In this document: positions 60,620 to 64,000 of the stretch, in pieces
How positions within the stretch are numbered: the stretch's first letter is position 1
Layout of the letters: each line of letters opens with the position of its first letter
From: Salinicoccus cyprini
GTDB taxonomy: Bacteria; Bacillota; Bacilli; Staphylococcales; Salinicoccaceae
NCBI RefSeq assembly: GCF_007713705.1
Contig: NZ_VMSJ01000005.1
Location: 62,001-126,000 of the forward strand
Length of the DNA stretch: 64,000 nt
Direction of reading: 5' to 3'
Translations under genes and position numbers: made by a program
The notes under the pieces: model-generated
Seen by the model: the letters and a program-made list of their open reading frames with translations, nothing else
The model's database searches: none
What the model was told of the DNA's origin: nothing

Positions 60620-61493
60620 TGTATTGGAAATCAAGAATGCGTCTCTCGATATAAAGAAGGATAATGTGCTCGAAGATATTACGCTGAAGATGGAGCAAGG
60701 TAAGGTCTATGGACTGCTCGGACGCAATGGCGCCGGCAAGACCACGCTGCTTTCACTGATTGCTTCATTCAGAAAACCGACGCGTGGATCGATTACAATT
60801 GATGGACAGGATCCGTATGAAAATGAAGCACTGATGCCGCAGGTGGATTTTCTCTATGAGGTGGACTACTCGGAGGAGTACCGGACGCCGATGGACCTGT
60901 GCAAGCTGACAAAACGGTACAAGGACAACTTCGATCTTGATTATGCAAAAACCCTCTTTCAAGGATTCGGCATCACCTATGACAAACCGATCAATCGCAT
61001 GTCAAAAGGACAGCAGGCGGCGGTGAATGCCATCATCGGCCTGGCGTCGAATTCTGCAATCACTATTTTCGACGAAGTGACGAACGGCATGGACGCGCCT
61101 TCACGGGAATACTTCTACCAGAAAGTGCTGGAGGCGAATGAACGTCACCCGAGAACCATGATCCTCTCGACGCACATTGTTTCCGAGATGGAGTACCTTT
61201 TTGATGAAGTCATCATCATCCATCACGGTAGGGTGCTGGTTCAGGAACCGCTCGATCTGTTCCTCGAACGGGGCTTCAGGGTTACGGGACCGGAAGAGAA
61301 AGTCGCTGAATTCACTCACAACATGGATGTGCTGGCCAGACAGAATCTCGGGCCGACCCGCTCCGACATGGTGCTCGGCCGCATGGATGAAGCGCAGCAG
61401 GCAAAAGCAAGGTCAAGCTATCTCAACATTTCACCTTTGAAATTGCAGGAGCTTTTCATAAGAATGACTGAAGAGAAGGAGAGTATGCAATGA
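60609..61493 (+). CDS. ABC transporter ATP-binding protein
   Basis: The 294-residue ATPase has Walker A GRNGAGKTT (about 38-46), a non-standard signature MSKGQQAAVN (about 131-140, in place of LSGGQ) and Walker B ITIFDEVTNGMD (about 150-161). This form is common in YtrB/EcsA-like exporters linked to YtrA regulators, often responding to cell-wall antibiotics. The permease follows with a 4-nt overlap. Confidence 0.92.
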   Translation: MTNSVLEIKNASLDIKKDNVLEDITLKMEQGKVYGLLGRNGAGKTTLLSLIASFRKPTRGSITIDGQDPYENEALMPQVDFLYEVDYSEEYRTPMDLCKLTKRYKDNFDLDYAKTLFQGFGITYDKPINRMSKGQQAAVNAIIGLASNSAITIFDEVTNGMDAPSREYFYQKVLEANERHPRTMILSTHIVSEMEYLFDEVIIIHHGRVLVQEPLDLFLERGFRVTGPEEKVAEFTHNMDVLARQNLGPTRSDMVLGRMDEAQQAKARSSYLNISPLKLQELFIRMTEEKESMQ

Positions 61494-62185
61494 ATAATAA
61501 AGTGAAGCTGGCAACAATGGATTTCTCGAGCCAGATTTTCAAATGGACGCTTTGGTACTTGCCGATCATGGTGATCATCTATATTCTCGTATCGATATTC
61601 CTGAGTGATCCCGAAATAGACGGGATGTCATTCTACGCCATGTCGCTCTCAGCAAATGAAATCTTCATGCTTGTATCCGGAATTCTGAGTGTGTTCATGT
61701 TCCTTGAACTATCGATCAGCCTCGGACTGACGAGACGGACTTTCCTGAGATCAATGCTTCTGACGGGCGGCATCATCACCATCGCGCTCGCCGTCATTAC
61801 GGGTATCATTTCAGTCATCATGGGTCTGATGCCATGGTTTGGCACCGGCCTCGTCATGGGGCCGCTTGAAAGCAGTCCAGTGGCCCATGTAATTGGACAT
61901 CTGCTGACGACTTTCACGTTCTTCCTCGGTGGCTTCATCATCAGCATCGGATTCTACCGCGGCTTCCTTGGCGGCATGATATCCATTGTGCTGAGCCTAT
62001 GTATCCTGGTCGCCATCGATTCTCTGTGGATGTGGCAGACAAGAGGGACGGTATTCGACATGGACGTGACACAGTATGCTTCAGGCAACCTGTTCATGAC
62101 AATCATCTTCAGCCTGTTCCTGATCTTCTTCACGATTGCGATTCTGCAGTCGCTTGTCCGTTCAGTGCCGGTCAAAGTCAAATAG
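61490..62185 (+). CDS. ABC transporter permease protein
   Basis: The 231-residue protein has six predicted membrane helices (about 17-40, 53-75, 84-120, 134-155, 160-180, 200-222) and no clear family motif. It forms the membrane part for the preceding ATPase. The substrate is unknown. Confidence 0.85.
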   Translation: MNNKVKLATMDFSSQIFKWTLWYLPIMVIIYILVSIFLSDPEIDGMSFYAMSLSANEIFMLVSGILSVFMFLELSISLGLTRRTFLRSMLLTGGIITIALAVITGIISVIMGLMPWFGTGLVMGPLESSPVAHVIGHLLTTFTFFLGGFIISIGFYRGFLGGMISIVLSLCILVAIDSLWMWQTRGTVFDMDVTQYASGNLFMTIIFSLFLIFFTIAILQSLVRSVPVKVK

Positions 62186-62194
62186 CACGAAAAG

Positions 62195-62219
62195 AGACCC
62201 CCTCATCCCGAGGGGGTCT
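62195..62219 (+). terminator. Terminator of the GntR-ABC operon
   Basis: AGACCCCCT / AGGGGGTCT with a 7-nt loop, then TCTATTT. Confidence 0.88.
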
Positions 62220-62241
62220 TCTATTTCAAGGCATGAGCATT

Positions 62242-62334
62242 CTACTTGCTGCTTCCGCCTTTTTTACGGTTTTTGAACTTTTTGATGATGAATGGCAGTG
62301 CCAAAGGGATAAGTTTGCGTAGTATTCTTCCCAT
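62242..62334 (-). CDS. Small cationic ORF (30 residues)
   Basis: The ATG (62334) follows an excellent GGGAGGAATCAC site. The 30-residue product begins MGRILRKLIPLALPFIIKK and continues with a lysine/arginine-rich tail ending GGSSK. It would form a short amphipathic or membrane helix with about ten basic and no acidic residues. It lies downstream of hemQ on the same strand. I do not recognise a family; it is too short for usual gene calling. Confidence 0.6.
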   Translation of the reverse strand: MGRILRKLIPLALPFIIKKFKNRKKGGSSK

Positions 62335-62386
62335 CGTGATTCCTCCCAACTCTTTCGATAAGTGCATTCATTTTATATATAACCAA

Positions 62387-62408
62387 TCAGGTGAATATTA
62401 AAACCTGA
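62387..62408 (-). terminator. Weak hairpin after hemQ
   Basis: TCAGGT / ACCTGA with a 10-nt A/T-rich loop just past the hemQ stop. The stem is only 6 bp with no T run, so the small ORF beyond may be co-transcribed. Confidence 0.35.
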
Positions 62409-62411
62409 ACC

Positions 62412-63158
62412 TTATCTGAAGAAGGCGGAAATATTTTCGACCGGCAGGTGGACGCCGACGAAGAAGTCCCCAAAGTCGCCGTAGCGGGCGGATACTTCAT
62501 CAAATCTCATCTCATAGATCAGTTTCTTGAACTGCAGCATGTCATCAGAGAAGAGTGTCACACCCCATTCGTATTCGTCGAGGCCGACGGAACCGGTGAT
62601 GAACTGCTTGACCTTGCCAGCATAGCCGCGGCCGATCATGCCGTGGGAACGCATGAGTTCACGGCGTTTCTCCATATCGAGCATATACCAGTTGTCATCT
62701 CCCTGGCGGCGCTTGTCCATTGGATAGAAGCAGATGTAGCGGGATTTCGGCACTTCCGGATAGAGGCGCTTTCTGACATATTCATTCTGGTATGGGTCTT
62801 CGTCGGATTCCTTGGCAAGATAGTTGCTGAGTTCGACGATGGAAACATATGAATAGGATGGAATGAGGAAGTCGCTGATTGCGAGCTTGTTGAATTCCAG
62901 TTCCAGTGTATTGAGTTCATCGATTGTCGGACGCAGCATCCAGAGGATCAGATCAGCCTTCTGGCCGGTGATGTTATAGAAGGCATAGCTGCCTTCATTT
63001 TTCTTGTGCACTTCTTCCTGGCGTTCGATGAAGCCTTTCAATTCTGAAACAAGTGTGTTCATCTCTTCTTCTTCAAGCAGGCGGAGGGATGTCCAGTCCA
63101 CATTGTAGAGAAGGTGAAGACTGTACCAGCCATCAAGTGTTTGCGCAGCTTCATTCAT
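62412..63158 (-). CDS. hemQ: Coproheme decarboxylase HemQ
   Basis: The 248-residue chlorite-dismutase-fold enzyme turns coproheme III to protoheme in the Gram-positive heme pathway. CFYPMDKRR (catalytic tyrosine about 145) and MRSHGMIGR (proximal histidine about 172) are conserved. It lies divergent to pta as in Staphylococcus. AAGGAGAG precedes the ATG. Confidence 0.95.
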   Translation of the reverse strand: MNEAAQTLDGWYSLHLLYNVDWTSLRLLEEEEMNTLVSELKGFIERQEEVHKKNEGSYAFYNITGQKADLILWMLRPTIDELNTLELEFNKLAISDFLIPSYSYVSIVELSNYLAKESDEDPYQNEYVRKRLYPEVPKSRYICFYPMDKRRQGDDNWYMLDMEKRRELMRSHGMIGRGYAGKVKQFITGSVGLDEYEWGVTLFSDDMLQFKKLIYEMRFDEVSARYGDFGDFFVGVHLPVENISAFFR

Positions 63159-63204
63159 TAGTGTATCTCTCCTTTTTTGATATCTGCTTTCATTCTACTC
63201 GATA

Positions 63205-63218
63205 AGAAAACGTTTTAA
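63205..63218. promoter_or_regulatory. Possible cre site upstream of pta
   Basis: AGAAAACGTTTTAA matches the cre consensus at about 12 of 14 positions. Its centre is about 54 nt before the predicted pta start site (-10 TATAAT at 63254-63259), a distance like that of the activating cre of Bacillus pta. Confidence 0.5.
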
Positions 63219-63293
63219 AAGCACATGGGGATGAAATAATGTGACAGAAAGAGTATAATATAGCGTATGTAAAGGCTAACCAAGGAGGGTATT

Positions 63294-64000
63294 ATGAGTC
63301 AATTCATCGAAAATCTCAAAACGAACCTGGAAGGTAAAAACATCGAAATCGTATTTCCGGAAGGCAACGACCCGCGGGTTCTCGGGGCCGCTGTGGAACT
63401 TGCTGAAACATCCTACGTCAAACCGATCATTCTTGGCAACGCATCAGAGCTTGAAGCACTGGCTGATAAAGAGCAGCTGGATATCAGCGCGCTCGAAACC
63501 ATCAATCCGGTCGATTATGAAGATATGGAGATGCTGGTGGACGAATTCGTCAAGCGCCGTAAAGGCAAGGTGACTGCAGAGCAGGCACAGGAAATCCTGA
63601 AGGACGTCAATTATTTCGGTACGATGCTCGTGCATACGGGACGTGCGAAAGGTCTTGTATCAGGTGCTGTGCACTCGACACCGGATACAGTCCGGCCGGC
63701 ACTTCAGATCATCAAGACGAAACCTGGCGTCACACGCACAAGCGGTGTATTCTTCATGCTGCGTGAAGATGAACTGTACGTCATGGGAGACTGCGCAATA
63801 AACCCGGAACTGAACGCTGAAGAACTGGCTGAAGTTGCGGTCGAAACTGCCAAGACGGCAAGAAGTTTCGAGATGGACCCGCGTGTTGCGCTGCTCAGCT
63901 TCTCCACAAGAGGCTCTGCGAAGACCGAAGAGACGGAAAAGGTGAAGCTTGCGACCCAGTATGCGAAAGAGAAGCTGCCTGAAGTACCGATCGACGGGGA
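63294..64000 (+). CDS. pta: Phosphate acetyltransferase, 3' end outside window
   Basis: The first 235 residues of Pta, which interconverts acetyl-CoA and acetyl phosphate. VFPEGNDPRVLGAAVEL (about 20-36), AKGLVSGAVHSTPDTVRPAL (about 120-139) and GDCAINPELNAEELAEVA are typical. CAAGGAGGGT precedes the ATG. The gene is cut by the window end. No strong -35 is visible, in line with activator-dependent expression. Confidence 0.95.
   Translation, partial: MSQFIENLKTNLEGKNIEIVFPEGNDPRVLGAAVELAETSYVKPIILGNASELEALADKEQLDISALETINPVDYEDMEMLVDEFVKRRKGKVTAEQAQEILKDVNYFGTMLVHTGRAKGLVSGAVHSTPDTVRPALQIIKTKPGVTRTSGVFFMLREDELYVMGDCAINPELNAEELAEVAVETAKTARSFEMDPRVALLSFSTRGSAKTEETEKVKLATQYAKEKLPEVPIDG

Overview
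The window is from a low-to-moderate GC Firmicute of the family Staphylococcaceae. The gene order nupC, ctsR-mcsA-mcsB-clpC, radA, PIN/TRAM, gltX-cysES, rlmB, sigH, rpmG-secE-nusG, rplKAJL, rpoBC, rpsL-rpsG-fusA-tuf, M20 amidohydrolase, kbl, tdh, tadA, folE2, pdxK, ung, hemQ and pta follows the staphylococcal chromosome closely. The many GC-rich codons and the presence of ispD-ispF (MEP isoprenoid pathway; Staphylococcus itself uses mevalonate) point to a Salinicoccus- or Jeotgalicoccus-like genus rather than Staphylococcus. This placement is inference from gene content only.

Layout. 1-6.7 kb: a Crp/Fnr regulator, a nucleoside transporter and the CtsR-controlled protein quality-control operon, with a clear CtsR operator over its promoter. 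6.7-14.9 kb: an accessory block inserted between clpC and radA. It carries a SorC regulator, an acetoin/pyruvate-dehydrogenase-type E1alpha-E1beta-E2 operon and, divergently, a glucitol-type PTS operon (gutM, EIIC, EIIB, EIIA) ending in an oxidoreductase of the DRL (DXR-II)/homoserine-dehydrogenase-like family. 15-28.8 kb: radA, PIN/TRAM, ispDF, gltX, a cysteine T-box with cysE-cysS, RNA enzymes, sigH and ribosomal/transcription factor genes. 28.8-40.9 kb: rpoBC and the rpsL-rpsG-fusA-tuf operon. 40.9-48.9 kb: three overlapping paralogous M20 amidohydrolases, threonine degradation to glycine (tdh+kbl), HAD phosphatases and tadA. 48.9-55.5 kb: an MFS exporter divergent from an XRE/TPR-like regulator with twin palindromic operators, an EamA/EmrE-type transporter, and a tandem pair of CNNM/CorC proteins preceded by a coupled 50-residue ORF. 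55.6-64 kb: folE2-bshB2-yojF, pdxK, ung-ywdI-ywdK, a 41-nt tandem repeat, a GntR-ABC operon, a 30-residue cationic ORF, hemQ, and the start of pta.

How the genes may work together: the most interesting part is the 6.7-14.9 kb block. Read as one pathway, the PTS would import and phosphorylate a polyol, the DRL-like enzyme would convert the polyol phosphate, and the acetoin-type E1/E2 would cleave a methyl-ketone product to acetyl-CoA plus an aldehyde. 2-C-methylerythritol fits every step: it would give MEP, then 1-deoxyxylulose 5-phosphate, then acetyl-CoA plus glyceraldehyde 3-phosphate. The MEP intermediate would also feed ispD/ispF a few kb downstream. This is a hypothesis, not an established function. 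CcpA (cre) sites at the PTS promoter, nupC and pta suggest carbon-source control across the window.
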